Shown in pieces: positions 18,022-27,838 of a stretch of DNA of 64,000 nt. The stretch lies in contig NZ_LTAX01000010.1 of assembly GCF_001639745.1 (NCBI RefSeq), positions 1-64,000 of the forward strand. The letters run 5' to 3'. The DNA comes from Marinomonas gallaica. Its GTDB lineage: Bacteria > Pseudomonadota > Gammaproteobacteria > Pseudomonadales > Marinomonadaceae. The stretch's first letter is position 1. Each line of letters opens with the position of its first letter. The notes under the pieces were generated by a model. It was not told the origin of the DNA. It saw only the letters and a list, made by a program, of their open reading frames with translations, and made no database searches. Made by a program: the position numbers and the translations under genes.

Positions 18022-19446
18022 ATGGCAAAAACACTTTACGACAAGTTGTGGGATAGCCACCTTGTTCAACAGCGTGACGATGGTAGTGCTTTAATCTACA
18101 TCGACTTACAACTGCTTCACGAAGTAACGTCGCCACAGGCGTTTGAAGGCTTACGTCTGCATGGCCGCAAACCATGGCGTTTAACATCAAGCCTTGCTAC
18201 GCCAGATCACAACGTTCCAACAACCGTGGAAGAACGTAAGAGCGGTGTGAACGGCATCGCCGATCCAGTATCAAAAATCCAAGTGACCACTTTGGACGAT
18301 AACTGTGACGAATTCGGCATTACAGAATTCAAAATGACCGATATCCGCCAAGGTATCGTTCACGTAGTGGGCCCAGAGCAGGGCGCAACGATTCCGGGTA
18401 TGACGGTTGTGTGTGGTGATTCGCATACATCGACTCACGGTGCATTCGGAGCATTGGCACACGGCATCGGTACGTCAGAAGTAGAACATGTACTTGCTAC
18501 TCAGTGTCTAGTACAGAAAAAAATGCGCAACATGCTTGTACGCGTAGACGGTGAGTTATCACCATACGTCACGGCAAAAGACGTTGTGTTGGCGATTATC
18601 GGTGAAATCGGTACGGCTGGTGGTACCGGCTACGCCATCGAATTCGGCGGTTCAGCGATTGCATCACTTTCCATGGAAGGCCGTATGACCGTGTGTAACA
18701 TGGCGATTGAAGCCGGCGCACGCGTGGGTTTGATCGCCGTTGACCAAACGACCATCGACTACGTTAAAGACCGCCCTTACGCACCGAAAGGCGCACACTG
18801 GGACATGGCTGTCGAAGCATGGAAAGATTTAGTGTCTGATAAAGACGCGGAATTTGACGAAGTGGTGGTTTTAAACGCTGCCGACATCAAGCCACAAGTA
18901 ACTTGGGGTACGTCTCCTGAAATGGTCATTGCCATCGATCAAGACATCCCGCGTCCAGAAGATCAAGCAGATGCTGTGACTCGTGACGGCTACGCACGTG
19001 CTTGGAAATACATGGGCCTAGAAGGCAAGAAAACCCTTGCGGACATTACGCTAGATCGTGTGTTCATTGGTTCTTGCACCAACTCTCGTATTGAAGATTT
19101 ACGCGCCGCGGCAGAAGTCGTAAAAGGCCGTAAAGTCGCTGACACGTTGAAACAAGCCATTGTTGTACCGGGTTCTGGTTTGGTGAAAGAGCAAGCCGAG
19201 AAAGAAGGCTTGGATAAAATCTTCACTGAAGCGGGTCTTGAATGGCGCGAGCCAGGCTGTTCGATGTGTCTTGCGATGAACGCTGACAAACTGGGTCACG
19301 GCGAACACTGTGCGTCAACATCAAACCGTAACTTTGAAGGTCGTCAAGGCTTCGGTGGCCGTACGCATTTGGTGAGCCCTGCGATGGCAGCCGCCGCTGC
19401 GATCGCTGGTCACTTTGTAGACGTAAACGAATTGGTTAAACACTAG
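18022..19446 (+). CDS. leuC: 3-isopropylmalate dehydratase large subunit
   Basis: Aconitase-superfamily enzyme that, with LeuD, isomerises 2- to 3-isopropylmalate in leucine synthesis. 4Fe-4S ligands are in [19 protein letters not shown] and [11 protein letters not shown]. The N-terminal [14 protein letters not shown] and the [20 protein letters not shown] block are typical. Length 474 aa is standard. GGAGAG lies before the ATG. It is the first gene of leuCDB, with leuD 9 nt downstream. Confidence 0.97.
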   Translation: MAKTLYDKLWDSHLVQQRDDGSALIYIDLQLLHEVTSPQAFEGLRLHGRKPWRLTSSLATPDHNVPTTVEERKSGVNGIADPVSKIQVTTLDDNCDEFGITEFKMTDIRQGIVHVVGPEQGATIPGMTVVCGDSHTSTHGAFGALAHGIGTSEVEHVLATQCLVQKKMRNMLVRVDGELSPYVTAKDVVLAIIGEIGTAGGTGYAIEFGGSAIASLSMEGRMTVCNMAIEAGARVGLIAVDQTTIDYVKDRPYAPKGAHWDMAVEAWKDLVSDKDAEFDEVVVLNAADIKPQVTWGTSPEMVIAIDQDIPRPEDQADAVTRDGYARAWKYMGLEGKKTLADITLDRVFIGSCTNSRIEDLRAAAEVVKGRKVADTLKQAIVVPGSGLVKEQAEKEGLDKIFTEAGLEWREPGCSMCLAMNADKLGHGEHCASTSNRNFEGRQGFGGRTHLVSPAMAAAAAIAGHFVDVNELVKH

Positions 19447-19455
19447 GAGTTAGCG

Positions 19456-20106
19456 ATGCGCCCATTTACAACACACACAGGTATCGCTGCGCCTTTAGAC
19501 TTGGCCAACGTTGATACTGATATGATCATTCCAAAGCAGTTCTTGAAATCCATCAAGCGTACAGGCTTTGGTAAAAACTTATTCGACGAATTACGCTACG
19601 AAGACGAAGGTCAGCCAGACCAAGAATGTACTGGCCGCCCACTACGTAAAGACTTCGTGCTAAACCAAGACCGTTACCAAGGCACCAGCGTGTTGCTGGC
19701 CCGCAGTAACTTTGGTTGTGGTTCAAGCCGTGAACACGCGCCTTGGGCATTGGATGATTTCGGTATTCGCTCCGTGATCGCGCCAAGCTTTGCCGACATT
19801 TTCTACAACAACTGTTTCAAAAACGGCTTACTTCCGATTGTACTTAAGGAAGAAGAAGTGGATCAGTTGTTCGAAGAGGTCGAAGCAAACGAAGGTTACG
19901 AACTAACCGTTGACCTAGAAAATCAGACGGTTAAAACACCGTCTGGTACAGAATTCAGCTTTGACGTCGACGCGTTCCGTAAACACTGTCTACTAAACGG
20001 TTTGGATGACATCGGTCTAACACTACAGCAAGCCGACGCGATCCACGCCTACGAAGAAAAACGCATTCAAACAGCGCCTTGGTTATTCGAAGCGCGCGCA
20101 TTGTAA
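19456..20106 (+). CDS. leuD: 3-isopropylmalate dehydratase small subunit
   Basis: Swivel-domain partner of LeuC. Recognised by [31 protein letters not shown] at the start, the [16 protein letters not shown] active-site loop, and [17 protein letters not shown]. At 216 aa it is full length. AGGAG precedes the start. It is spaced 9 nt from leuC and 9 nt from leuB, so it is co-transcribed. Confidence 0.97.
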   Translation: MRPFTTHTGIAAPLDLANVDTDMIIPKQFLKSIKRTGFGKNLFDELRYEDEGQPDQECTGRPLRKDFVLNQDRYQGTSVLLARSNFGCGSSREHAPWALDDFGIRSVIAPSFADIFYNNCFKNGLLPIVLKEEEVDQLFEEVEANEGYELTVDLENQTVKTPSGTEFSFDVDAFRKHCLLNGLDDIGLTLQQADAIHAYEEKRIQTAPWLFEARAL

Positions 20107-20115
20107 GGAAAGAAT

Positions 20116-21195
20116 ATGTCTAAGAAAGTATTAATATTGCCGGGTGACGGTATTGGCCCAGAGATCGTTGAACAAGCGGTTCGCGTACTAGACGCAGTAA
20201 ACGCTTCTTTTGACTTAGGTATTGAGCATGAGTCCGCATTAGTAGGCGGTTCTGCCTACGATGAAACGGGTTCGCCACTGCCTGAAACAACGCTAGACAA
20301 AGCCAAAGCGGCGGACTCGATCCTATTGGGTGCAGTAGGCGGTCCGAAATGGGACGGCCTAGACATGTCCGTTCGACCTGAAAAAGGTCTATTGGGTCTG
20401 CGTTCTAACCTTGAGCTATTTGCCAATTTGCGCCCAGCGATCCTGTACCCACAATTGGCCGATGCGTCCAGCTTGAAGCCTGAAATTGTTGCGGGCCTAG
20501 ACATTTTGATCGTGCGTGAATTGACCGGTGGTATTTACTTCGGTCAACCACGTGGCATCCGCACGATAGAAAACGGCGAGCGTGAAGGCTTCAACACTTA
20601 CGTGTACAGCGAGTCTGAAATTCGCCGTATCGCGCATTCTGCCTTTGAAGCAGCACGTCAGCGTGGCAAACGCGTGTGTTCTATCGATAAATCCAACGTA
20701 CTGGAAGTGACGGTTCTGTGGAAAGAAGTCATGGAAGAAGTCGCCAAAGAATACCCAGATGTTGAACTGTCGCACATGTTGGTCGACAACGCTGCAATGC
20801 AGCTGGTGCGCGCGCCGAAGCAATTTGACGTCATGGTAACCGGCAACATGTTCGGTGATATTTTGTCAGATGCGGCAGCCATGTTGACAGGCTCTATCGG
20901 TATGCTACCTTCTGCTTCTCTGAACGCAAAAGGTCAAGGCATGTACGAGCCTTGTCACGGTTCAGCACCCGATATCGCAGGCAAAGGTATCGCAAACCCA
21001 TTGGCGACGATCCTTTCTGTTGCTATGATGTTGCGCTATTCATTGAATGCAAAAGATGCAGCGGACGCGATTGAAGCCGCTGTAAGCAAAGTGCTTGACC
21101 AAGGTCTTCGCACAGCAGATATCGCTTCAGAGGGAAGCGAAACAGTAAGCACATCACAAATGGGTGATGCTGTACTTGCTGCATTAAGCGCTTAA
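20116..21195 (+). CDS. leuB: 3-isopropylmalate dehydrogenase
   Basis: NAD-dependent oxidative decarboxylase, the third leucine-specific step. Visible blocks are [20 protein letters not shown] at the N-terminus, [22 protein letters not shown] (substrate arginines), [11 protein letters not shown], the metal-binding [20 protein letters not shown] and [20 protein letters not shown], and [15 protein letters not shown]. Length 359 aa. It is the third gene of the leu operon. asd starts 76 nt downstream, which leaves room for a separate promoter. Confidence 0.97.
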   Translation: MSKKVLILPGDGIGPEIVEQAVRVLDAVNASFDLGIEHESALVGGSAYDETGSPLPETTLDKAKAADSILLGAVGGPKWDGLDMSVRPEKGLLGLRSNLELFANLRPAILYPQLADASSLKPEIVAGLDILIVRELTGGIYFGQPRGIRTIENGEREGFNTYVYSESEIRRIAHSAFEAARQRGKRVCSIDKSNVLEVTVLWKEVMEEVAKEYPDVELSHMLVDNAAMQLVRAPKQFDVMVTGNMFGDILSDAAAMLTGSIGMLPSASLNAKGQGMYEPCHGSAPDIAGKGIANPLATILSVAMMLRYSLNAKDAADAIEAAVSKVLDQGLRTADIASEGSETVSTSQMGDAVLAALSA

Positions 21196-21271
21196 TTCAT
21201 AATAATTAAGCATTAACTCGGGATACTGCTCTTGGTATGAGTAGACCCACCCTAAAAAAGGTAAAAAAACC

Positions 21272-22390
21272 ATGTCAAAACACACTGTAGGTTTAGTCGG
21301 CTGGCGCGGAATGGTAGGTTCTGTGCTGATGCAACGTATGCGTGAAGAGAACGATTTCGATCATATTGATCCAGTGTTCTTCTCTACGTCCCAAACGGGT
21401 CAAGCTGGCCCAGATATTGGTAAAGATATTCCACTTTTACAAGACGCAATGGATATTGAGTCACTGAAAAAGATGGATGTCATTATTACGTGTCAAGGTG
21501 GTGATTACACTAAAGCGGTCTACCCACAGTTGCGTAATGCTGGTTGGAATGGCTACTGGATCGACGCCGCGTCTTCGCTGCGTATGGACAAAGATGCCAT
21601 CATCGTCCTAGATCCAGTCAACCAAAACGTGATCAAGCAAGGTTTGCAAGATGGCGTTAAAACTTACGTGGGTGGTAACTGTACTGTTTCATTGATGCTT
21701 CTTGCTCTAGGCGGCCTGTTTGAAAAAGGCCACATCGAGTGGATGACCTCCATGACATACCAAGCGGCGTCTGGTGGCGGTGCACGTCACATGCGTGAAT
21801 TGATCAATCAGTTTGGTCTATTGAACGCAGAAGTGGCGTCTGAGTTGGCTGATCCAGCCAGTGCGATCCTAGACATCGACCGTAAAGTGGCAGATAAAAT
21901 GCGCTCTGGTACGCTTCCAACTGACCAGTTTGGCGTACCACTAGCGGGTTCTTTGATCCCTTACATCGACAGCCAACTTGATAACGGCCAAAGCCGTGAA
22001 GAGTGGAAAGCACAAGCGGAATGTAACAAGATCCTAGGCATCGATGGCAAGCCAATCCCAGTGGACGGTCTATGTGTACGTATCGGTGCGATGCGCTGTC
22101 ACAGCCAGGCGTACACCATCAAGCTAAACAAAGATATCCCAGTCGCGGACATCGAAGGCTTGCTTGCAGAGCACAACCAATGGGTTGATGTGGTACCAAA
22201 CGACAAAGAAGCCACTATGCAGCGTCTAACGCCTACTGTTGCCACTGGTACACTTGGTATTCCAGTCGGTCGTATCCGTAAACTGAACATGGGCCCTGAA
22301 TACATCAGCGCCTTCTCAGTCGGTGACCAACTACTTTGGGGTGCAGCAGAGCCACTACGTCGTATGTTGCGTATCCTGATTGAAGGCTAA
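21272..22390 (+). CDS. asd: aspartate-semialdehyde dehydrogenase
   Basis: Reduces aspartyl phosphate to the semialdehyde, the branch point to lysine/diaminopimelate, threonine and methionine. N-terminal NADP fold [18 protein letters not shown], catalytic Cys in [14 protein letters not shown] and the [14 protein letters not shown] region match the gammaproteobacterial Asd type (372 aa). The leuCDB-asd order is common in pseudomonads and their relatives. A strong terminator follows and closes the conserved block before the accessory region. Confidence 0.97.
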   Translation: MSKHTVGLVGWRGMVGSVLMQRMREENDFDHIDPVFFSTSQTGQAGPDIGKDIPLLQDAMDIESLKKMDVIITCQGGDYTKAVYPQLRNAGWNGYWIDAASSLRMDKDAIIVLDPVNQNVIKQGLQDGVKTYVGGNCTVSLMLLALGGLFEKGHIEWMTSMTYQAASGGGARHMRELINQFGLLNAEVASELADPASAILDIDRKVADKMRSGTLPTDQFGVPLAGSLIPYIDSQLDNGQSREEWKAQAECNKILGIDGKPIPVDGLCVRIGAMRCHSQAYTIKLNKDIPVADIEGLLAEHNQWVDVVPNDKEATMQRLTPTVATGTLGIPVGRIRKLNMGPEYISAFSVGDQLLWGAAEPLRRMLRILIEG

Positions 22391-22419
22391 TTGGCTTTTG
22401 GTGGATTGAGTTTGAAAGA

Positions 22420-22448
22420 CCCGCTGCTGGAAGGTAGCGGGTTTTTTT
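22420..22448 (+). terminator. intrinsic terminator after asd
   Basis: Arms CCCGCT and AGCGGG around a 10-nt loop are followed by T7. This marks the end of the conserved leu-asd block; the AT-rich accessory genes begin about 80 nt later. Confidence 0.85.
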
Positions 22449-22531
22449 GTTTTAGTTTAATGTCAGCAATTCCATTTTCATATATTGTTTTTCATTGGAC
22501 TTTGCACTAGTTAATTTATGAGGGAGACAAA

Positions 22532-23587
22532 TTGAATATAATCAAAATACAAGACCAACTCGATCGAAATCGAAGGTCAGTTGCTTTTGATAGCTATGAC
22601 ATTACTCTAAAACAAATTTACGACATGGTGCTTGAGGGAATGGTAGATATAGCACCTGAATATCAAAGGCATTTTGTTTGGGATGATGCAAGGCAATCAG
22701 CCTTGATAGAGTCACTTTTTCTTGGTATTCCAATTCCTAGCTTATTTATGGCAACAAATCGTGATGCATCATGGGAAGTTATTGATGGTTTGCAACGCTT
22801 AACCACAATTCTTAATTTTATTGGTGATGAAGATTCCTTATCTAGACAAGGAATCCAACATAAGAAATTGAAGTTAAGTGGACTTGAAAAATTAGACTCA
22901 ATGAATGGACTCAGATACGAGGATTTTCCAAAGTCAATGCAGTTCATGCTACAAACTAGGGCGCTAAGAATCACAGTTCTGAATGATCGAAGTGACTTCA
23001 ATGTTCGATATGATCTCTTTGAAAGGTTAAATACTGGTGGTGTTACTCTTCATGAGCAAGAGATTAGAAATTGTGTATTTATTGGTGAGTTTAATGACTT
23101 TCTAAAGGAGCTTTCTGATAATGAGGACTTTAGATCTGTTGTAAAAATGACTGAGAAGTCAGAAAGACTAGGTAGCTATGAAGAGTTAGTTCTCCGATTT
23201 TTTGCATATCATGAGGACTATGATTTATTTGCACATGGAGTTAAAGAATTTCTAAATGACTTTATGGAGAAAAAGACAAAAGAGTTTAAAGATAAGAAAA
23301 GATTGAAAGAGTTATTTGAAAGCACTTTTAGAGTTTTGAATGAGAACTTGCCAGATGGTATTGTCAGAGGAGTAAGAAAAAATATAACTCCTATAGTTCT
23401 TTATGAGGCAATATCTGTCGGTTGTGCTAAAGCACTGTTTTCCGGTCAAGCATGTACATTTGAAAACCTTGCAGAATTATTGAACAATTCTGAATTGAAA
23501 AAATGTACTACAGGTGCAACAAACAGTAAAAAGATGCTTGAAAAGAGGGTGACTATAGTTAGGGATTCAATTCTAAATGCCATTTAG
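22532..23587 (+). CDS. DUF262-domain protein (GmrS/ParB-Srx-like fold)
   Basis: 351-aa protein with the DUF262 pattern: YQRHFVWDDARQSALIESLF, GIPIPSLFM and IDGLQRLTTILNF (DGxQR motif), then the LFERLNTGG block. DUF262 proteins bind or hydrolyse nucleotides in restriction-like systems such as GmrSD; here the C-terminal HNH/DUF1524 nuclease half is missing. Start is a TTG with a strong GAGGGAGA site. The DNA is AT-rich and uses AGA/AGG for many Arg codons, unlike the CGT-rich neighbours, which suggests recent transfer. The next gene, a HEPN protein, overlaps its end by 11 nt, so the two form one unit. Likely role: defence or toxin module; not proven. Confidence 0.85.
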   Translation: MNIIKIQDQLDRNRRSVAFDSYDITLKQIYDMVLEGMVDIAPEYQRHFVWDDARQSALIESLFLGIPIPSLFMATNRDASWEVIDGLQRLTTILNFIGDEDSLSRQGIQHKKLKLSGLEKLDSMNGLRYEDFPKSMQFMLQTRALRITVLNDRSDFNVRYDLFERLNTGGVTLHEQEIRNCVFIGEFNDFLKELSDNEDFRSVVKMTEKSERLGSYEELVLRFFAYHEDYDLFAHGVKEFLNDFMEKKTKEFKDKKRLKELFESTFRVLNENLPDGIVRGVRKNITPIVLYEAISVGCAKALFSGQACTFENLAELLNNSELKKCTTGATNSKKMLEKRVTIVRDSILNAI

Positions 23588-24257
23588 TTTCGTTCGATCT
23601 AAGTCTAGAGAGCGCTTTTCTGAAGTGTTAGTGAATTTAGCTTTCATAGAACATAGTGAAGGATTGACAGATTACTCCGTAGAGTCAAAAATTATGCGAG
23701 GGTTATATTATGTTCATTTGTATTCGGCCTTAGAAAAAACTGTTAACGAAGTAATCGAACAAACTATTTTGCTTGTTTCGCAATGTCAGGTTAAGAATAG
23801 ACATTATGAGAACTCCTTCAATGTGATCTCTTTAAACTCAAAAATGCAAGCTTTCAAACAGTGTAGTAGTAAAAACTATTTTTCTAAATCTATAGAATTG
23901 TTTGAAAGCATAGAGTCTGATGAAATTTTTACTTTAAATAATACGGTTTTAGCGGAAAACCTCCAGAATGTTTGGTATAAGACTTTGGTTGAGACCATTA
24001 AAAGCTTTGGAGCAGATCCAATCAATGTAGATCCAAGAATTAGGGCTACAATTGATGAGGTAGTTAATAACCGTAATGCTGTTGCCCATGGTAGGGAGAC
24101 TCCTGTTTTAGTTGGTGAAAGGCATAGAGCCGAAATCTTAAGAAGGAAGACTCAGGATATACAAACAGTGATTGAGCAATTTATATCTACTTTTGAAGAC
24201 TATGTAAATAATAGAAAATATATAAATCCTTTACATTTAAGTGAATATGACATTTAA
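23577..24257 (+). CDS. HEPN-domain putative ribonuclease (MAE_28990-like), partner of DUF262
   Basis: 226-aa mostly helical protein. The C-terminal half has NNRNAVAHGRE, the R-x4-H motif that forms the RNase site of HEPN domains; the N-terminal region YVHLYSALEKTVNEVIEQT fits the same fold. Overall it resembles the MAE_28990/MAE_18760 HEPN families predicted to act in defence and toxin systems. The start overlaps the DUF262 gene by 11 nt, with AGGGA upstream. Base composition is AT-rich like its partner. Palindromic repeats begin 25 nt after the stop. I infer a two-component module in which DUF262 senses or regulates and HEPN cleaves RNA. Confidence 0.75.
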   Translation: MPFSFVRSKSRERFSEVLVNLAFIEHSEGLTDYSVESKIMRGLYYVHLYSALEKTVNEVIEQTILLVSQCQVKNRHYENSFNVISLNSKMQAFKQCSSKNYFSKSIELFESIESDEIFTLNNTVLAENLQNVWYKTLVETIKSFGADPINVDPRIRATIDEVVNNRNAVAHGRETPVLVGERHRAEILRRKTQDIQTVIEQFISTFEDYVNNRKYINPLHLSEYDI

Positions 24258-24597
24258 ATTATTTGATAGACCGAGATTAATTGAGACATCCACCCTAAAA
24301 AGTGGCTCGTAGCTCAATTCTAATCAGTTCTTCTAAATAGGCCAGTTCTAACCATAGCTGGCTTTCTGGAGTTACTCAGAGTAATTAATTAGGACACCAA
24401 ACTAATTAAGACACCCACCTAAAAAAGTGACTCATAACTCAATTCTAAAAGTGTCAAACAACCAGCCAGTTTCAATCGAGACTGGCTTTTTTGTGCGTGT
24501 TAGTTGGGAAATAGGCTTTATTTAAACTGTTTTGTTGAATTTGAGGCGAGTGGGTGCCTTACCATTAAGGTAATAGCAAAAGGGCGAAGGGGATTTG

Positions 24598-24630
24598 TTA
24601 GACTAGTAGCTGTCTCTTTGGCCTTCGTTA
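24598..24630 (-). pseudogene. 3' stub of a RAYT transposase gene
   Basis: Read on the minus strand, this stretch encodes the C-terminal end R-R-P-K-R-Q-L-L-V followed by TAA. It matches the ends of the two RAYT copies nearby (RRPKISKAKQLLA and RRPKIRKSKKLLA). Everything upstream is gone, cut directly at a repeat end reading AGTTAATCAAGACACCC. It is evidence of a third, older copy in the nest. Confidence 0.65.
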
Positions 24631-24698
24631 AGTTAATCAAGACACCCATCTTAAAAAGTGACTTCTAGTTCAGTTCTTCTAAGTTAGCCAGTTCAGGG

Positions 24699-24887
24699 TT
24701 AATCAAGACACCCACTTTAAAAAGTGACTGGCACTTCAATTCTAACCAGTGCCAAACGCCTAGCCAGATTCAGTCGAAACTGGCTTTTTTACGTCTGAAT
24801 TGACACTTAAGGGGGTTATTTCGTAGATTTTAACGAATTAAAGGCGATTTATTACCCTGCAAGGAAAGCAATATAGAAAGTAGAGAA
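24699..24887 (+). repeat. 189-bp solo RAYT 3'-flank unit, near-copy of 26624-26813
   Basis: Starts TTAATCAAGACACCC and ends AGTAGAGAAT. It matches 26624-26813 almost base for base, with only a few scattered substitutions and one short difference near GGCGA. The copy at 26624 leads straight into an intact RAYT gene, whereas here the gene is missing and another repeat motif follows, so this is a solo unit. Confidence 0.85.
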
Positions 24888-25042
24888 TCGACAGTTATTG
24901 GGACACCCACCCTAAAAAGTGACTCGTTGAGTTATTGAGATACCCACCTTTTAAAAGTGGCATATAGTCTTTTTGTTTTATATATGCTAGATTTATTCAA
25001 ATTTTTTAAATAATTTTACTTTAAAAAGTATAAGGATATATT

Positions 25043-25462
25043 TTGATTATTAAAAATAGATTTCTACTTCCAGCAATTGCACTATCTTTAACTGGCTGCG
25101 CTCAGCTTCCAGCAGATACAAATGAGCGTTTAGGTCAATTTACAGCGGCCTCTTCATTCAATGTCAGGCATCTGGATTATGAAAAAGATTCCAACACAGT
25201 TTCTTATACAAAAGGGAAAGCTTGTTATAGAGTAAACCTACACAATTTAGCCTATATTTCAGGCCCAAAAGATAATCTAATGCAACGCGCAATGGATGAT
25301 GCTATCAGAGCTGGTCAGCAACAAGGTATTGATGGCGATCTTTTGGTGAATACAAGAATAGAACGAATTACCGAGTATGAAGAAGGCAGCTTCTTTTTGG
25401 AGCCAAAGAAAAGGTTTGAGTGTCTTGTTGTACAAGGTGATTTAGTCCGCTTAAAAAAGTAA
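25043..25462 (+). CDS. small lipoprotein, function unknown
   Basis: 139-aa protein with a lipoprotein signal peptide (NRFLLPAIALSLTGCAQ, lipobox LTGC), so it should be membrane anchored and probably periplasmic or outer-membrane. The mature part has C59 and C126 in a short alpha/beta-looking domain that contains DGDLLVNTRIERITEYEEGS. I do not recognise the family with confidence. Start is a TTG with AAGGA 7 nt upstream; no ATG is available before the signal peptide. It sits between repeat clusters and looks AT-rich at its 5' end, so it may have arrived with the island. Confidence 0.65.
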   Translation: MIIKNRFLLPAIALSLTGCAQLPADTNERLGQFTAASSFNVRHLDYEKDSNTVSYTKGKACYRVNLHNLAYISGPKDNLMQRAMDDAIRAGQQQGIDGDLLVNTRIERITEYEEGSFFLEPKKRFECLVVQGDLVRLKK

Positions 25463-25467
25463 AATGC

Positions 25468-25660
25468 TAATTGAGACGCCCACCTTAAAAAGTGTCTCGT
25501 AACTCAGTTCTAACTAATGCCAAACAACTAGCCAGTTTCAGCCGAGACTGGCTTTTTTGTACGTGTTAGTTGGGAAGTTGGCTTTATTTGAACTGTTTTG
25601 ACGAATTTTAGGCGAGTGGATGCCTTACCGATGAGGCAATAGCAAAGGTGTGGAGGGAGA
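25468..25660 (+). repeat. solo RAYT 3'-flank unit (type A)
   Basis: Begins TAATTGAGACGCCCACC with the CACCTTAAAAAGTG palindrome and has the hairpin GCCAGTTTCAGCCGAGACTGGC with T6 at 25530-25557. It ends with a GGATGCCTTACCGATGAGGCAATAGC segment. The same succession, ending in a RAYT stub, occurs at 24403-24597. Here no transposase remains, and the next unit starts at 25663. Confidence 0.75.
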
Positions 25661-25662
25661 AG

Positions 25663-25853
25663 TTAATCAAGACACCCATCTTAAAAAGTGACTTCTAGTT
25701 CAGTTCTTCTAAGTTAGCCAGTTCCATCCAAGGCTGGATTTTTATGCATTTTAGTTGAAAGATTGGCTGTATCAGAGCTGTTTTGGCGGTTTTAAAGCGA
25801 GTAGGTGCCTTACCCATTAGGCAATGGTAAAAGCGAGGAGGGGAATAGCCCGA
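25663..25853 (+). repeat. RAYT 3'-flank unit joined to the truncated RAYT gene
   Basis: Begins TTAATCAAGACACCCATC. Its first ~65 bp match 24633-24693, after which the copy at 24.6 kb is cut by another unit. It continues through a GTGCCTTACCCATTAGGCAATGG dyad to the stop codon of the truncated RAYT gene, showing that this flank belongs to the transposase element. Confidence 0.75.
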
Positions 25854-26621
25854 TTAGGCCAGTAGCTTTTTAGATTTCCTGATCTTAGGTCTTCGTTTGT
25901 AGCCTGCATTTTGGTAGTAGTTGGATAGAATGGCTTCTGTGCCAACGGCGGCTAAGGTATGTTGTTCAAATTGTGTCGCGATGGTGAGCCAGTTTTCGGA
26001 TGGGATATTGAGACGCTGCAAGATGGGGGCAAAAGATAAGTCGATGCTGCCGCGTTTATCTTGGCGCACAATGCGGCCAGTCAGATCGACAAGTTCAAGA
26101 TAATCTTCGAGTTTAAAGGGTAAGCCTTTGGGTTGATCTTCTCGTGGATTACCAATAAATGGATGAAGTGTTTTAGGCTGTTGGTTTTGCTTAGCGCTGT
26201 GAATGCGTTTTTTGATGCTGGTATGGTCAGAGTGCTCAGGTGTATCAGTCATTTTAGCGCGTACTGGATTTAGATCGACATAGGCCATGCAGGCCATCAG
26301 TGCGGCTTCGTCGAGTAGGGCTTGGGATTTGAATCGACCTTCCCAGAACCTACCGGTACATTGGTCTTCGAAGTTGGCATGACGTGCGATATTTTCATTT
26401 AGTTCTCTCAGAAACCAACTGATGTCCATTAGCCGTTGGCGATAAGATTCGACGGTTGCATCCAGTAATGGCTGTAAGTAGTCAGGCACTTGGCCTTGCA
26501 GCATGTATTGTTGAGTGATCATTGTCCCTTTATGAATGCTGTGCCAGCGCTGTAACACTTCATCTGCTGTCCAGTTTTTGGCAGTCTCGCCATCGATGAA
26601 TAATACGAGGTGGGTGTGATT
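25854..26621 (-). pseudogene. RAYT transposase, 5'-truncated
   Basis: Closely similar to the intact RAYT at 26823-27797 over its whole remaining length, with scattered substitutions (for example RRPKIRKSKKLLA at the C-terminus). The reading frame stays open up to the Asn codon just before HTHLVL, at 26619-26621. It then breaks into the repeat end AGTTAATTAGGACACCC. The missing part corresponds to residues 1-69 of the intact copy, including the start, so no full transposase can be made. An internal ATG at 26558 could still give a C-terminal fragment, probably without meaning. Confidence 0.85.
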
Positions 26622-26623
26622 AG

Positions 26624-26813
26624 TTAATTAGGACACCCACTTTAAAAAGTGACTGGTACTTCAATTCTAACCAGTGCCAAACGCCTAGCCAGATTCAGTC
26701 GAAACTGGCTTTTTTACGTCTGAATTGACACTTAAGGGGGTTATTTCGTAGATTTTAACGAATTAAAGGCGAGTGATTACCCTGCAAGGAAAGCAATATA
26801 GAAAGTAGAGAAT
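26624..26813 (+). repeat. 190-bp RAYT 3'-flank unit joined to the intact RAYT gene
   Basis: Near-identical to 24699-24887. It contains the CACTTTAAAAAGTG palindrome (26638-26651) and a terminator-like hairpin with T6 (26687-26715). Its left end interrupts the older RAYT gene. Its right end leads within 10 nt to the stop of the intact RAYT, so it is the 3' untranslated end of that element. Confidence 0.85.
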
Positions 26814-26822
26814 GGAGTGGAG

Positions 26823-27797
26823 TTAGGCGAGTAGCTGTTTCGCTTTGCTGATTTTTGGCCTTCGTTTATAGTCGGCGTTTTGGTAGTAGTTGGATAGAAT
26901 GGCTTCTGTGTCGACGGCGGCGAAGGTGTGTTGTTCGAATTGGGTGGCGATGGTGAGCCAGTTTTCCGACGGGATATTGAGGCGTTGTAATATTGGGGCG
27001 AAGGATAGGTCTATGCCACCGCGTTTATTTTGGCGCACGATACGTCCAGTGAGATCGACAAGCTCTAGGTAGTCTTCAAGTTTAAAGGGTAGACCTTTGG
27101 GTTGATTTTTTCGTGGATTGCCAATAAATGGATAGAGTGTTTTAGGTTGTTGGTTTTGCTTCGCGCTGTGAATACGTCTTTTGATACTGGTGTGGTCAGA
27201 GTGCTCAGGAGTATCAGTCATTTTAGCGCGTACTGGATTTAGATCGACATAGGCCATGCAGGCCATCAGTGCGGCTTCGTCGAGTAAGGCTTGAGATTTG
27301 AATCGACCTTCCCAGAACCTACCGGTACATTGGTCTTCTAAGTTGGCTTGACGTGCGATATTTTCGTTCAACTCTCTCAGAAACCAGCTGATGTCCATTA
27401 GCCGTTGGCGATATGATTCGACAGTTGCATCCAGTAATGGCAGTAGATATTCCGGTACTTGTCCTTGCAGCATATATTGCTGGGTGATCATGGCGCCTTT
27501 ATGAATGGTATGCCATCGGGTTAGGACTTCTTCTGTTGTCCAGCTCTCTGCAGCTTCATGATCTATAAAGAGAACTAGGTGAGTGTGGTTGCTCATGACC
27601 GCATAAGCGCAAACCTTGATGGCAAAGGTACAGCTTAGAAATAGCAATCGTTTTTCAACCCACTCCCTTCGGTGTTCATAGCTTTGACCAGTCACTGGGT
27701 CTTCGCCACAAAGAAAGGCTCGACGAACACAACGGGAAACACAGTGGTAGTAGGGCGTGTCGGCAATACTTATGAGTTGGCTTCTTGGCTTTGGCAT
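26823..27797 (-). mobile_element. REP-associated tyrosine transposase (RAYT, Y1_Tnp), intact
   Basis: 324-aa HUH-type transposase. The HxH metal motif is at 71-73 (MSNHTHLVLF). The helix ISWFLRELNENIARQANLED and the CTGRFWEGRFKSQALLDEAA block are characteristic of a marine gammaproteobacterial RAYT subgroup. In typical Y1 proteins a Tyr precedes the TRYFN-like segment; that position looks like Ile here, and the nearest upstream Tyr is Y129 (VESYRQRL). The C-terminus is basic (RRPKISKAK). RAYTs handle single-stranded REP palindromes, and matching palindromes abut this gene. A LexA-type site lies 44 bp upstream of the ATG. Confidence 0.88.
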
Positions 27798-27838
27798 ATT
27801 TAATTCTCGATCCTTGAGATAATTTGTTAAGTTTAGCT

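Larger units (their letters stand above)
24283..24960 (+). repeat. array of REP-like palindromic units (left cluster)
   Basis: Six copies of a motif near GACACCCAC-TTTAAAAAGTGAC, all in the same orientation, begin near 24283, 24409, 24640, 24704, 24900 and 24937. The inner part CACTTTAAAAAGTG is a palindrome. Most copies are preceded by TTAAT(C/T)(A/G)(A/G) and followed about 40 nt later by a terminator-like hairpin (AGCCAGTTTC-AATC-GAGACTGGCT then T6; for example 24463-24492 and 24762-24790). The cluster follows the HEPN gene and is intermixed with a RAYT gene stub. Irregular spacing and the matching RAYT genes point to REP/RAYT elements, not CRISPR. Confidence 0.8.

Noticed and set aside
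23577-24257. HEPN gene as a nucleotidyltransferase-HEPN (MntA-HepT) system
   Set aside because: The partner is DUF262, not a MNT nucleotidyltransferase (no GSRARG-like motif in it).
24283-26653. Many short direct repeats suggesting a CRISPR array
   Set aside because: The copies are irregularly spaced, differ in length, carry palindromes and T-run hairpins, and join RAYT genes; there are no uniform spacers and no cas genes.
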